Shown here: piece by piece, positions 17,238-25,159 of the stretch
Layout: the number at the start of each line of letters is the position of its first letter
Numbering within the stretch: the stretch's first letter is position 1
Source: Ralstonia sp. RRA
GTDB lineage: Bacteria > Pseudomonadota > Gammaproteobacteria > Burkholderiales > Burkholderiaceae
Assembly (NCBI RefSeq): GCF_037023145.1
Contig: NZ_CP146092.1
Span: forward strand, 620,001 to 684,000
DNA: 64,000 nt
Reading direction: 5' to 3'
Program-made: the position numbers and the translations under genes
The notes under the pieces: generated by a model
Told to the model about the DNA's origin: nothing
Database searches by the model: none
Seen by the model: the letters and a program-made list of their open reading frames with translations, nothing else

Positions 17238-18200
17238 ATGGGGCGCAGGAGAAAGAAACAACCCTCCACGAGCGACGTGCTGCTGGCACTGCCGTGGTGG
17301 ATGCTGGCGATTGGCTCTGCGGCCAGCTATCTGATCTTCCACAACATCCTCCCGGCGGCGTTTGCGGCCAATCCGTTTCTGGGCATCGTCGTGATGATGA
17401 TTCGCGGGCTGGCGTGGGTGCCCGCGCTGCTGCTCGCCTTCTTTGCCGTGTTGTCGTATTTGCAGGAGCGTCGCCAGCAGGCCGATGCCCGGCTCGACCC
17501 CGCACGCAGCGAACCGGCCATGCGACCCCGACCGGTGAAAGCGCCATCCCAGCCCGCACGCCAAACAGTGGGTGGTGATGCTCCCAACGCTACGCGCGAC
17601 ACCGCCACGCCCCAGCCAGCACCCATGCAGACAGAAGCCGCCGCACCCCAGAGCTGGACCTTGGAAGCCATCAAGTCGCTTGAGTGGAAGCGGTTCGAGC
17701 TGCTGTGCGTGCAGTACTACGAACACATGGGGTTCACGGTGAAGACGGTGCCGCACGGCCCGGATGGCGGCATCGACGCCACGCTGTACAAGGCCGGCCA
17801 GGATGCGCCCGTGGCGGTGGTCCAGTGCAAAGCGTGGTCCAAGCCCGTGAAGGTGGAGCAGGTGCGGGCGCTGGGTGGCTCGATGCTGGCGCACAAGGTC
17901 AAGCGGGGCGTGTTCTGGTCTTTGTCCGGCTATGTCGGGAATCCGGTGCAGGAGTTTTCGGAGAGCGCTGGCATCCAGTTATTGGATGGGCCGGCGATTC
18001 TTGAGCGTATTCGTGCGCTCGATCCGGAGAAGCAGACCGCTCTGCTGGCGAAGGTGTTTGAGGGGGATTACCGGACGCCTTCGTGCCCGGCTTGTGGGAT
18101 GAAGCTGGTGGCGCGGAATGGGAAGAGTGGGGCTTTTTGGGGGTGTGCTAATTATTGGAAGGGGTGTCGGTATACGTTGCAGATGGGGCGGCAAACTTAG
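17238..18200 (+). CDS. Membrane-anchored Mrr-like nuclease with C-terminal zinc ribbon
   Basis: The 320-residue product starts with a basic tip and two membrane helices (about 13-36 and 43-65), then a Pro/Ala-rich linker. Residues about 145-265 form an Mrr_cat-type PD-(D/E)xK domain: KRFELLCVQYYEHMGF, DGGIDATLY and VVQCKAW supply the Asp and Gln-x-Lys of the active site. The C-terminus is a topoisomerase-type zinc ribbon (CPACG...GCANYWKGC). Mrr-like enzymes cut modified or foreign DNA. It lies 71 bp before the PARIS-like gene on the same strand, which suggests a joint defence role; membrane anchoring is unusual but known for this subgroup. Confidence 0.82.
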   Translation: MGRRRKKQPSTSDVLLALPWWMLAIGSAASYLIFHNILPAAFAANPFLGIVVMMIRGLAWVPALLLAFFAVLSYLQERRQQADARLDPARSEPAMRPRPVKAPSQPARQTVGGDAPNATRDTATPQPAPMQTEAAAPQSWTLEAIKSLEWKRFELLCVQYYEHMGFTVKTVPHGPDGGIDATLYKAGQDAPVAVVQCKAWSKPVKVEQVRALGGSMLAHKVKRGVFWSLSGYVGNPVQEFSESAGIQLLDGPAILERIRALDPEKQTALLAKVFEGDYRTPSCPACGMKLVARNGKSGAFWGCANYWKGCRYTLQMGRQT

Positions 18201-18271
18201 TTGCAGTCCTTGCAGACATAAATTCAGCGTCATTTTAAAAATTCTGAAAATCAATTAACCGCGAGGAATCG

Positions 18272-20347
18272 ATGCATATTAAGTCTCTTAGGGTAAAGAA
18301 CTTCAGAGCGCTAGAGGATATCGAGGTTGATTTTGATAATCGTGTAAACGTGATTGTTGGCCCTAACGCGATTGGTAAAACAACGGTGTTGGAGGCCATT
18401 CGCCTTGTAAAGGCTTTGCTTAGTCCTCGGACTCAGAATGAGAGTATGCAGGCGCTTTTTGCAATCGGTGCCGCGTCTCCCCATTTGCCACAGCAACTTA
18501 CTATTTCCGCGCTCGCTAGGAATCAGGGCAATCCTGTCGTCATTGCGGTGCGGTTCGAGCTGAGTGCTAATGAAATAGCTTGGTTGGAGGCTTCGGTTCA
18601 ACAAGTTTGTAGAGGGATCGTCCAAGTTCGCATGGGGCAAGCCTTTGCAAATCAGATAACGTTGGTAGGCTTCCTTAGTACCCCACAAGGGACTGCAGCG
18701 CTGGAGTCAACTCGCGTAGAAGTAGAGGGGGCGATATCTCAACTGAAAAATGAGAATAATCAGTGCAGGATTGAATTAATGGTCTCAGCAGAAGCTGGCG
18801 TGCAGGCGACTGATAATTCAGTTTGGCCAGCTTTACTGGCTATGTTGGACCAAAGGCACCCCCCTGGGCTTGCTAGTTTTAGCTATTTCCCAGCAGATCG
18901 AGCGCTTCCTCAAGGGGAGCAACCAGTTCAACTTGGTGCCGCCGACGCACAGGCCCAATTGGAGTCGCACTTTTCACAGCCTCAAACAAAATATGCTCGT
19001 CTAAAAAATACCATATTTACTGCAATGTTGATGAGCAATGATGGTCGCGGTAAATTAGTTGAAGAGTTTGAGCGAATATTTTCTGGAATACTTAAAGGCC
19101 GGAAATTGAGTGGCTTTGGGTTGAATCATATCGGTCTGCTTTCAATTATTGTGGAAGACACGGAGACGGGGCGAACGTTTGAGATTGATGGGATGAGTAG
19201 TGGGGAGAAGGGATTGATTCTTACCTTTCTACTCATTGAGCGGTCGGTGGCCCAGGACGGTCTGATATTGCTTGATGAGCCCGAGCTCCATCTCAATCCG
19301 GCGGTATGTAAGGATCTATTGTCTTTTCTTGTTGATGCTTATGCTGTAAGGAAGAATTTGCAGGTATTTGTATGCTCCCATTCACCTGAAATACTTGCTG
19401 GTGCCTTTGATAGTGACGAGTGCTCTTTATATCATTTGGAATCTGAATCAATGCTGACAAAAGTAAGGCGCCAAGATCATTCCGTTATCGCAGAGGCTCT
19501 TCGTCGATTGGGGACTTCTGAGAGTGAAGGGTTGCTTTACCAGGGTACGGTTTTTGTCGAGGGGGTCGACGATAGTGCCGTATTGGAGGCAGGGTTCTCG
19601 TCAATCTTGCGAAGATACAAGATTAAGGACCTTGGGGGACGCAGAGAGGTCGAAAAAGAAATTAATCAACTTCAGAGCGCAGAGAGAAATGGGATGAATC
19701 TAGCGCCGCGATATTTTATATTTGATCGCGACGAGATGCCCACCGGATTGCGTAGTTCGAGATTTGTCAAAGTCTTGCAGTGGGAGCGCCGGTGCTTGGA
19801 AAACTACCTGCTAGATTTTGATGTGCTGGCCGATTTATTAATGAATGGGGATGTTGTAAAGAGTCCGCTCACGAGCGTAGGTGAAGTGCAGAAAACACTT
19901 AAGGATCTAGCGCTGGCGCAAATCGATGATCTTGTCGCCAAGCAGGTGTACCTTGGGTATCGCTATATTGACCCAGGCGTGCGTGCTAACGAAATCCAAG
20001 GAAAAGAAATAGCAGCTATTGCTGACACGTTGGCTGCTCGTTTGCTCGATATAAAACAACAGTTCCTTGATATCGAAAGGGATGTTTGGAAGGATAATTT
20101 TGTGCATCAGTGTAATGAGATGCGCGAGCGTCTGCGGGCGGAATGGAATTTGAAGTGGGTGACAGAATGCGACGGTAAGCGATTATTCAGTGACCTTTGC
20201 CAAAAAGTTCAGCCGAAAAGTGGGCCAAAAAAATTCAAGAGTCGCGTTATTACGGAGATGAGGCTGAAGCCATCGGAAAATTGGAGGACGATGGGTGGTT
20301 TAATTACTGATTTGTTATCGAAGGCGGATGCGGAGGGGAGGGCGTAA
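18272..20347 (+). CDS. ABC-type ATPase fused to DUF4435/TOPRIM-like domain (single-gene PARIS-like candidate)
   Basis: A 691-residue protein clearly richer in AT than its neighbours. The N-terminal AAA15/21-type ATPase has Walker A GPNAIGKTT (30-38), signature SSGEKGL (309-315), Walker B LILLDEPELHLNP (331-343) and the switch His370 in CSHSPE. From about residue 425 follows a TOPRIM-like domain: VFVEGVDD (Glu430), LGGRREVEKE, FDRDE (Asp485, Asp487) and ENYLLD (510-515), the DUF4435 pattern. PARIS defence uses the same pair, AriA ATPase and AriB DUF4435 nuclease, and merged forms exist. OLD-family nuclease is the alternative. GAGGAATCG precedes the ATG. Transfer is likely given base composition. 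Confidence 0.72.
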   Translation: MHIKSLRVKNFRALEDIEVDFDNRVNVIVGPNAIGKTTVLEAIRLVKALLSPRTQNESMQALFAIGAASPHLPQQLTISALARNQGNPVVIAVRFELSANEIAWLEASVQQVCRGIVQVRMGQAFANQITLVGFLSTPQGTAALESTRVEVEGAISQLKNENNQCRIELMVSAEAGVQATDNSVWPALLAMLDQRHPPGLASFSYFPADRALPQGEQPVQLGAADAQAQLESHFSQPQTKYARLKNTIFTAMLMSNDGRGKLVEEFERIFSGILKGRKLSGFGLNHIGLLSIIVEDTETGRTFEIDGMSSGEKGLILTFLLIERSVAQDGLILLDEPELHLNPAVCKDLLSFLVDAYAVRKNLQVFVCSHSPEILAGAFDSDECSLYHLESESMLTKVRRQDHSVIAEALRRLGTSESEGLLYQGTVFVEGVDDSAVLEAGFSSILRRYKIKDLGGRREVEKEINQLQSAERNGMNLAPRYFIFDRDEMPTGLRSSRFVKVLQWERRCLENYLLDFDVLADLLMNGDVVKSPLTSVGEVQKTLKDLALAQIDDLVAKQVYLGYRYIDPGVRANEIQGKEIAAIADTLAARLLDIKQQFLDIERDVWKDNFVHQCNEMRERLRAEWNLKWVTECDGKRLFSDLCQKVQPKSGPKKFKSRVITEMRLKPSENWRTMGGLITDLLSKADAEGRA

Positions 20348-20694
20348 GATGGTTTGTGATTCTCTTTTTCTGACACTGTGGCTTATTAGAAATAGGGATG
20401 TTTATTAAAAACATAAAATATTCGTCGCTTTCTGCCGTGGCTATTGACTTGCCATATTGCTTTGTCAATTGCTAAAATCCCTCCGCTGCGCAAACAAGCG
20501 CTGCCGGGACTGCAATCCCGAACCGGAAATATCCCGCAAAGCCTCTCAAGGTTTTGCGGCTGCTGTCGTTCGCCCCAATGGGCGGGCCCGGCAGGGAGGG
20601 CTTCGGCCCTGCCGATCTTTGGTATTTCCTTCGGTATTGCAGACCTTGTCGTGTGCCCGCCCACCCTCACCGGTGGGTGGCTCCCCACTCAATC
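20348..20694 (+). other. AT-rich promoter region followed by predicted structured RNA
   Basis: The first 115 bp are AT-rich like the preceding gene. A possible promoter has TTGCCA near 20451 and TAAAAT 18 bp downstream. GC then jumps and three hairpins follow: an 11-bp stem with one G-U pair starting CCGCAAAGCCT (about 20535-20560), an AGGGC-TTCG-GCCCT stem-loop (about 20597-20612) and a CCCACC/GGTGGG stem (about 20660-20680). Overlapping ORFs exist in two frames but look like by-products. The arrangement resembles phage-satellite immunity or leader RNA, but that comparison is only by appearance. Confidence 0.4.
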
Positions 20695-20710
20695 AGCAGA
20701 GGGCAAGACA

Positions 20711-20815
20711 ATGGATCAACCGACCCAAGCCGTACCCATCCCACGCGGGCATCGCCCCGCACGTTCTCTTCTCACCCGCATCGCGCAACGCCCTCCCTCC
20801 GGAGGCGCCCGATGA
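20711..20815 (+). CDS. 34-aa ORF of the duplicated cassette (copy 1)
   Basis: Basic peptide starting MDQPTQAVPIPRGH and ending PPSGGAR. Its stop overlaps the start of the 92-aa gene (ATGA), which suggests translational coupling. The same frame with three substitutions is kept in copy 2. It may be a real small protein or a leader whose translation sets expression of the downstream gene. Confidence 0.45.
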   Translation: MDQPTQAVPIPRGHRPARSLLTRIAQRPPSGGAR

Positions 20816-21090
20816 GCCTTGAAACCAAACGCGACTATCTGCAAGGCGCCCTGAGCGCGCGAGATTTTCTGCGCCGCACGCAGGCGGGCCTGAAGCTGCA
20901 TCGCCAGTTCGAGCCCAAGACGCTGCGCTGGGAATACCAGCTCCACATCCAAGACAAGCCCGCCGAATATCAGGCCGGGTTTCTGGATGCGATTGGCGCG
21001 TACATGCTGACCACGCTGGAGGGCGTGCTGGTTGACCTGTACCGGTGGGAAATCCTGCGCGTGCTGGAGAGCGCGGATCAGCAGAAATAG
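20812..21090 (+). CDS. 92-aa protein of the duplicated cassette (copy 1)
   Basis: Small soluble protein starting MSLETKRDYLQGALSARDF. It is helical by composition, with a conserved amphipathic middle (LHRQFEPKTLRWEYQLHIQD) and a C-terminal helix LVDLYRWEILRVLES. No signal, membrane segment or known motif. A GGAGG sits seven bases before the ATG, inside the 34-aa ORF. The near-identical copy at 24813-25091 differs at about seven residues, so both frames look maintained. Confidence 0.65.
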   Translation: MSLETKRDYLQGALSARDFLRRTQAGLKLHRQFEPKTLRWEYQLHIQDKPAEYQAGFLDAIGAYMLTTLEGVLVDLYRWEILRVLESADQQK

Positions 21091-21160
21091 AAATAAAAGA
21101 ACAGTAGTGAACGCGACCTCGGGACGGGCGGGGTGGCGGCAGGCCGCACCATCCCTTGCT

Positions 21161-22234
21161 TCACCCAATATTCCACTGCGGCGCAATCGCCAGCAGTTGC
21201 CCCCGAAGCTGTTCAATCTCGTTGGAAAAACCAAGCGCCAGCGCGCTTTCCACCGTGGGCGTGCCGGCCAGTTGGTTCACCGCTCCGGTGTTGACCACGC
21301 GGGGGTGTGCCAAGCGTGCCACCGTGCCGAACCGCAGCGCCCGCGACATGCCGATCAGTGCGTCGCGGATGCGCCGGTCCCCCACGCGGGACAGCACATC
21401 AGCGGCCGGCTCGCCCGATGGCCCCCGCGTGGCATTGAGCAGCTCCAGCGTGCTGATGCAGATGCGCAGGCTGCGCTGGATGTTCTCCAGCCGCTCCAGG
21501 GGCACGTCGATCTCTTTGGACACCGAGGGCATGAGCGAGCGCAGTTGCACAAGCAGCGTGTTGAGCTTGCCGAGGTGCTGGCTGCGGTAGGCGCCGGTGG
21601 GCGCGCCGGCTTGGCCGAGGCTGGCATACGCCCTGGCGCATTCACGCAGCGCATCGGCCAGCCGGTAACGCCACGAGTAGGTGGCATACAGCGGCAGCGC
21701 AAACGAGAACAGCAGCGCAATCGCAATCCCGATCAGCACGTTGAGCGTGCGCCACGCGCCGTCGAGCAGATTGTTGTCACCATGCCCGACCACGATGACC
21801 AGCGTGATGGCGGCCAGCAGCGCGATATAGCCGCCCTTGCCGATGGCGTGATAGGCGCAGATGCCGCAGGCAAGGGCCGTGAGCGCGTACGTGAGCGGCA
21901 GGTGGCCGAGCCAGGTCTGCTGCACGATGATCAACAGGCCTGCCGTTGCGCCGATCAGGGTGCCCCAGGCCCGCTCGGCCGCGCGCTTGCGGATGTTGCC
22001 GTGGTGCTGCAGGCCGGCAATGACGATCAGCAGCGAGATGGTGGCCCATTCCCCATGCCGCCAGCCCAGGCCCGATGTGACGGCAATGGACAGCAGCACG
22101 CCCAGGCCGACCCGCGTGCCATGGATATACCGCGCATGGCGATAGCGCCGATGCGGGTCGCGCGCCAGCCGGAGTACGGAGAGGAGGGGAGCAGGAAGTT
22201 TCAAGGTGCGCGGCGCACGGATGGAAATCGACAT
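21161..22234 (-). CDS. FUSC-family aromatic acid exporter-like membrane protein
   Basis: Inner-membrane protein of about 357 residues from the ATG at 22234 (MSISIRAPRTLK); the frame also opens from a GTG at 22297 without a better ribosome site. Six hydrophobic helices occupy residues about 40-185, with GEWATISLLIVIAGLQ and ERAWGTLIGATAGLL matching the fusaric-acid-resistance/aromatic-exporter repeat. The soluble C-terminal half is helical. Only one FUSC unit is present, as in shorter YccS/YeeA-like members. It is divergent from the EIIC-EAL gene and enclosed by the direct repeats. Confidence 0.75.
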   Translation of the reverse strand: MSISIRAPRTLKLPAPLLSVLRLARDPHRRYRHARYIHGTRVGLGVLLSIAVTSGLGWRHGEWATISLLIVIAGLQHHGNIRKRAAERAWGTLIGATAGLLIIVQQTWLGHLPLTYALTALACGICAYHAIGKGGYIALLAAITLVIVVGHGDNNLLDGAWRTLNVLIGIAIALLFSFALPLYATYSWRYRLADALRECARAYASLGQAGAPTGAYRSQHLGKLNTLLVQLRSLMPSVSKEIDVPLERLENIQRSLRICISTLELLNATRGPSGEPAADVLSRVGDRRIRDALIGMSRALRFGTVARLAHPRVVNTGAVNQLAGTPTVESALALGFSNEIEQLRGQLLAIAPQWNIG

Positions 22235-22524
22235 AGACGAGATCGTTGCAGATTCTGGGGCGCGCCGTGTGCAAGACGTGCACGCAATGGGCGCCACCTT
22301 GGTGCCGATGTTTCAGCGTGGTGCAAAATCGCGGCGAAACATCGGGTTTCCCCTAGGTATTGCACGAAGCCTGCCATGTGCCAAGTGCCTGCGTGGTGGC
22401 ATTATTTTTGCCCAAGCGCTTCAGAGAGCCCATGGCACGGCCGTTTAAGTGGGTCGTAGCCCGATAGTCGATCCTTGGGGATGCCCAGGATTGCGCCGAT
22501 CCACCTCGTAGAAAGTCGAGCCGT

Positions 22525-24696
22525 ATGACTACGCAAGCGCTATCGCCCTGGCTCAGGTTGTTGGCCGCCGCAGAGCGAATCGACCGGGGGCCGTATTTCA
22601 TTGCCATTCGGCGCGGGCTGGCGTTGTCGTTGCCGCTCATCATGGTCGGCGCGCTCGCGCTGCTCTTGCGCTACCCGCCCACCCCCGGCATGCGCCAGTT
22701 CCTCACGAGCGCATTCGGCGCGCGCCTGGACGCCTTTTGCGACAGCCTGCTGGCCGGCACCTTCGGCATTGGCGCGCTGGTCGCGCTCTATGGTTTTGCC
22801 GATGTGCTCGCGCAACTGCACAACCAGCGCGCCGGTCATCGCGTGGTCAACCCTACGGTTGCGGCGGTGGTGGTGGTGTCGTGCTTCTTTACGCTCGTGG
22901 CACCGGGCGCAGATGCGTCATTGATGGCGTCGCTCTCGCTCGGGCAGGGGTTGTTTGGCGCCTTGCTGGTTGCGTCGTTGGGCGGCAGCCTGTTTTTGAA
23001 GCTGTGCGGCGTCCGCTGTTTGCGCATTCCGTCCAGTCATTTGAGCAACGACCTCCTTGTTGGGGATGTGCTGGCCGTGATGCCGGCCGGCATGCTGACG
23101 ATTCTCGCGTTCGCTGTCCTCAAGGTCACCTTGATGTGGGCGGGGTGGTCGAGCCTCATGGTGGCATTGAACGCGCTGCTGGCCGCACCGTCTTCGAGCC
23201 TGTCCAACAATCTGCTGTTTGGCATCGGCTACGAGACCGCCGCGCAAGCGCTGTGGCTCTTGGGCATTCATGGGCCGAACGCGCTGTATACCGTGCAGCA
23301 ATACGTACTGGAGCCGGCAGCGCAGGCCAATGTGGTGGCGGTTGCCGGCGGTGGCCAGCCTCAGTTCATCTTCACCTACGACTTCTTCTCTGCGTTTGCG
23401 CGCATGGGCGGCTCGGGCGGCACGCTCAGCCTGATCCTCGCGCTGCTGCTGTCCAGCAGCACGCTGCGCGGCCGCAAGATGGCGCTCATGGTGATGCTGC
23501 CGGCGCTGTTCAACGTGAATGAGCCGTTGCTCTTCGGGCTGCCGCTGGTACTGAACCCGGTGTATGCGATTCCTTTCATCCTGGCGCCGGTCGTGCAGGT
23601 GCTCATCGCCTATGCGGCCATCATGACCGACCTGATGCCCAAGACGGGCTACAGCGTTGCGTGGACAACGCCGGCGCTCTTCAGCGGCTACGCCACCACA
23701 GGCTCGGTGGCTGGCGCGGTGGTCCAACTCATTGGCCTGGCGGCAGGCGCGCTGATCTACATCCCGTTCGTCCGCGTGGCCGACTTTCTGTCGCGCCGGC
23801 GCAGCCAGGACGCGCTCGCGTCGCTGCTCCGTATTTCGGAGTCACCCGAGGTGAACCTGAAGGGCAAACGGTGTCTCGACCTTCCGGGCGACGAGGGCCG
23901 CATGGCGGTGGCGCTGGCAAGCGACCTGGAAGATGCCATCAAGAAAGAGGAGCAGATCTTTCTGGAATTCCAGCCGCAGGTGGATTGCCAAACCGGGCGC
24001 GTCTTCGGCGCCGAGGCGCTGCTGCGGTGGCAGCATCCGGTGCTGGGGCGCGTGGCGCCGCCCATCGTCATCGCGCTGGCCGATGACATCGGTCAGATTG
24101 ATCGCCTCGGCCTGCGCATCCTGTCGCTCGCCTGCCACCAGAGAGCCGCCTGGCGCGATGTGTTGCCGGACGATTTCGTGATCGCTGTCAATCTATCGCC
24201 CCGGCAGTTGCTGGACCGCGCGTTCCACCAGAAGGTGATCGACATCCTGCACAGCGAGGGTTTGTCGCCAGCGCTGCTCGAACTGGAGATTACGGAGTCC
24301 ACGATGCTGCTGCCCGACGTCCATGCCATCGATAACCTGAAACGGCTTCGAGAGGCCGGGGTCAAGGTCGCGCTGGATGATTTTGGGATGGGCCATACGT
24401 CGCTGCACTACTTGCGCGAGCTGCCGCTGGACACCGTCAAGATCGATCGCTCCCTGGCCGATGTCAGTGCGGGCAGCGTCAACGAACACATCGTCCGCAG
24501 CATTGCCAGCCTCAGCCGCACGCTCAATCTTTCCACGGTGGTGGAGGGCGTCGAGACCGAGCAGCAGCTCAAGCGCCTATCGGCCCTGGGTTGCGATCGG
24601 TTCCAGGGCTACTTCTTCAGCCGTCCGCTGGCTGCGAACGTCTGCCAGCAGTTTGTGCTCGATGCCGGCCAACGGCCCTTGGCGTATCCGCTTTGA
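22525..24696 (+). CDS. PTS EIIC-like membrane domain fused to an EAL c-di-GMP phosphodiesterase
   Basis: The 723-residue protein joins a cellobiose/lactose-type EIIC membrane domain (residues about 15-430, ten hydrophobic helices, with LLFGIGYETAAQALWLLGIHG and FNVNEPLLFGLP) to an EAL domain (about 465-715). The EAL residues for metal binding and catalysis are present: EALLRW (Glu497), NLSPRQ, ELEITES, DDFGMGHTS (Asp618, Asp619), VKIDRS, EGVET and QGYFFSRPL. No EIIA or EIIB is nearby, so the membrane part probably senses or binds a sugar rather than transporting by phosphorylation. The second cassette repeat begins at the last base of its stop codon. Confidence 0.88.
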   Translation: MTTQALSPWLRLLAAAERIDRGPYFIAIRRGLALSLPLIMVGALALLLRYPPTPGMRQFLTSAFGARLDAFCDSLLAGTFGIGALVALYGFADVLAQLHNQRAGHRVVNPTVAAVVVVSCFFTLVAPGADASLMASLSLGQGLFGALLVASLGGSLFLKLCGVRCLRIPSSHLSNDLLVGDVLAVMPAGMLTILAFAVLKVTLMWAGWSSLMVALNALLAAPSSSLSNNLLFGIGYETAAQALWLLGIHGPNALYTVQQYVLEPAAQANVVAVAGGGQPQFIFTYDFFSAFARMGGSGGTLSLILALLLSSSTLRGRKMALMVMLPALFNVNEPLLFGLPLVLNPVYAIPFILAPVVQVLIAYAAIMTDLMPKTGYSVAWTTPALFSGYATTGSVAGAVVQLIGLAAGALIYIPFVRVADFLSRRRSQDALASLLRISESPEVNLKGKRCLDLPGDEGRMAVALASDLEDAIKKEEQIFLEFQPQVDCQTGRVFGAEALLRWQHPVLGRVAPPIVIALADDIGQIDRLGLRILSLACHQRAAWRDVLPDDFVIAVNLSPRQLLDRAFHQKVIDILHSEGLSPALLELEITESTMLLPDVHAIDNLKRLREAGVKVALDDFGMGHTSLHYLRELPLDTVKIDRSLADVSAGSVNEHIVRSIASLSRTLNLSTVVEGVETEQQLKRLSALGCDRFQGYFFSRPLAANVCQQFVLDAGQRPLAYPL

Positions 24697-24711
24697 GCAG
24701 AGGGCGAGACA

Positions 24712-24816
24712 ATGGATCAACCAACCCAGGCCGTACCCATCCCACGCGGGCATTGCCCCGCACGTTCTCTTCTCACCCGCATCGCGCAACACCCTCCCTC
24801 CGGACGCGCCCGATGA
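24712..24816 (+). CDS. 34-aa ORF of the duplicated cassette (copy 2)
   Basis: Same length and frame as copy 1, with Arg15 to Cys, Arg27 to His and Gly32 to Arg. Starts 15 bp after the EAL gene stop, so it may be read from that transcript. Overlaps the next ORF by ATGA. Confidence 0.42.
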   Translation: MDQPTQAVPIPRGHCPARSLLTRIAQHPPSGRAR

Positions 24817-25091
24817 GCCTTGAAACCAAACGCGACTATCTGCAAGGCGCCCTGAGCGGCCGAGATTTTCTGCGCCGCACGCAGGCGGGTCTGAGGCTGC
24901 ATCGCCAGTTCGAGCCCAAGACGCTGCGCTGGGAATACCAGCTCCACATCCAAGACAAGCCCGCCGAATGCCAGGCTGGGTTTCTGGATGCGATTGGCGC
25001 ATACGTGCTGACCACGCTGGAGGGCGTGCTGGTCGACCTGTACCGGTGGGAAATCCTGCGCGTGCTGGAACGCGCAAATCGGCAGAAGTAA
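24813..25091 (+). CDS. 92-aa protein of the duplicated cassette (copy 2)
   Basis: Near-identical to the copy 1 product; changes include Ala16 to Gly, Lys26 to Arg, Tyr51 to Cys and Met61 to Val plus three near the C-terminus. The ribosome site upstream reads CGGACG in place of CGGAGG, so expression may be weaker. Function unknown. Confidence 0.6.
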   Translation: MSLETKRDYLQGALSGRDFLRRTQAGLRLHRQFEPKTLRWEYQLHIQDKPAECQAGFLDAIGAYVLTTLEGVLVDLYRWEILRVLERANRQK

Positions 25092-25159
25092 AAGAACCGC
25101 AGTGAACGTGACCCCGAGACGGGCGGGGGAGCTTATGTGCCTGCGTGATACGGCGTTCT

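Larger units (their letters stand above)
20695..21133 (+). repeat. Direct repeat, copy 1 (two-gene cassette)
   Basis: About 435 bp nearly identical (roughly 95 percent by eye over the coding part) to 24696-25128, same orientation. The unit starts at AGCAGAGGG and ends in GACGGGCGGGG. It contains a 34-aa and a 92-aa ORF overlapping by ATGA. The pair flanks a 3.6-kb block with the FUSC exporter and the EIIC-EAL gene. Confidence 0.85.
24696..25128 (+). repeat. Direct repeat, copy 2 (two-gene cassette)
   Basis: Second copy of the unit at 20695-21133. It lacks the hairpin-rich segment that precedes copy 1 and abuts the EAL gene directly. Most differences are single substitutions; both reading frames stay open, including the ATGA overlap. 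Confidence 0.85.

Noticed and set aside
20457..20822. 121-aa plus ORF across the hairpin region into the cassette
   Set aside because: It overlaps the 34-aa ORF in another frame, lacks the frame in copy 2 upstream sequence and has no ribosome site.
21032..22459. 475-aa plus ORF opposite the FUSC gene
   Set aside because: Antisense shadow; the minus frame has proper membrane helices and FUSC blocks.
22918..23727. 269-aa minus ORF opposite the EIIC domain
   Set aside because: Gln/Arg/His-rich shadow of a hydrophobic coding frame.
20695..25128. Composite transposon formed by the two direct repeats
   Set aside because: The repeats hold no transposase, no terminal inverted repeats and no target-site duplication that I can see.
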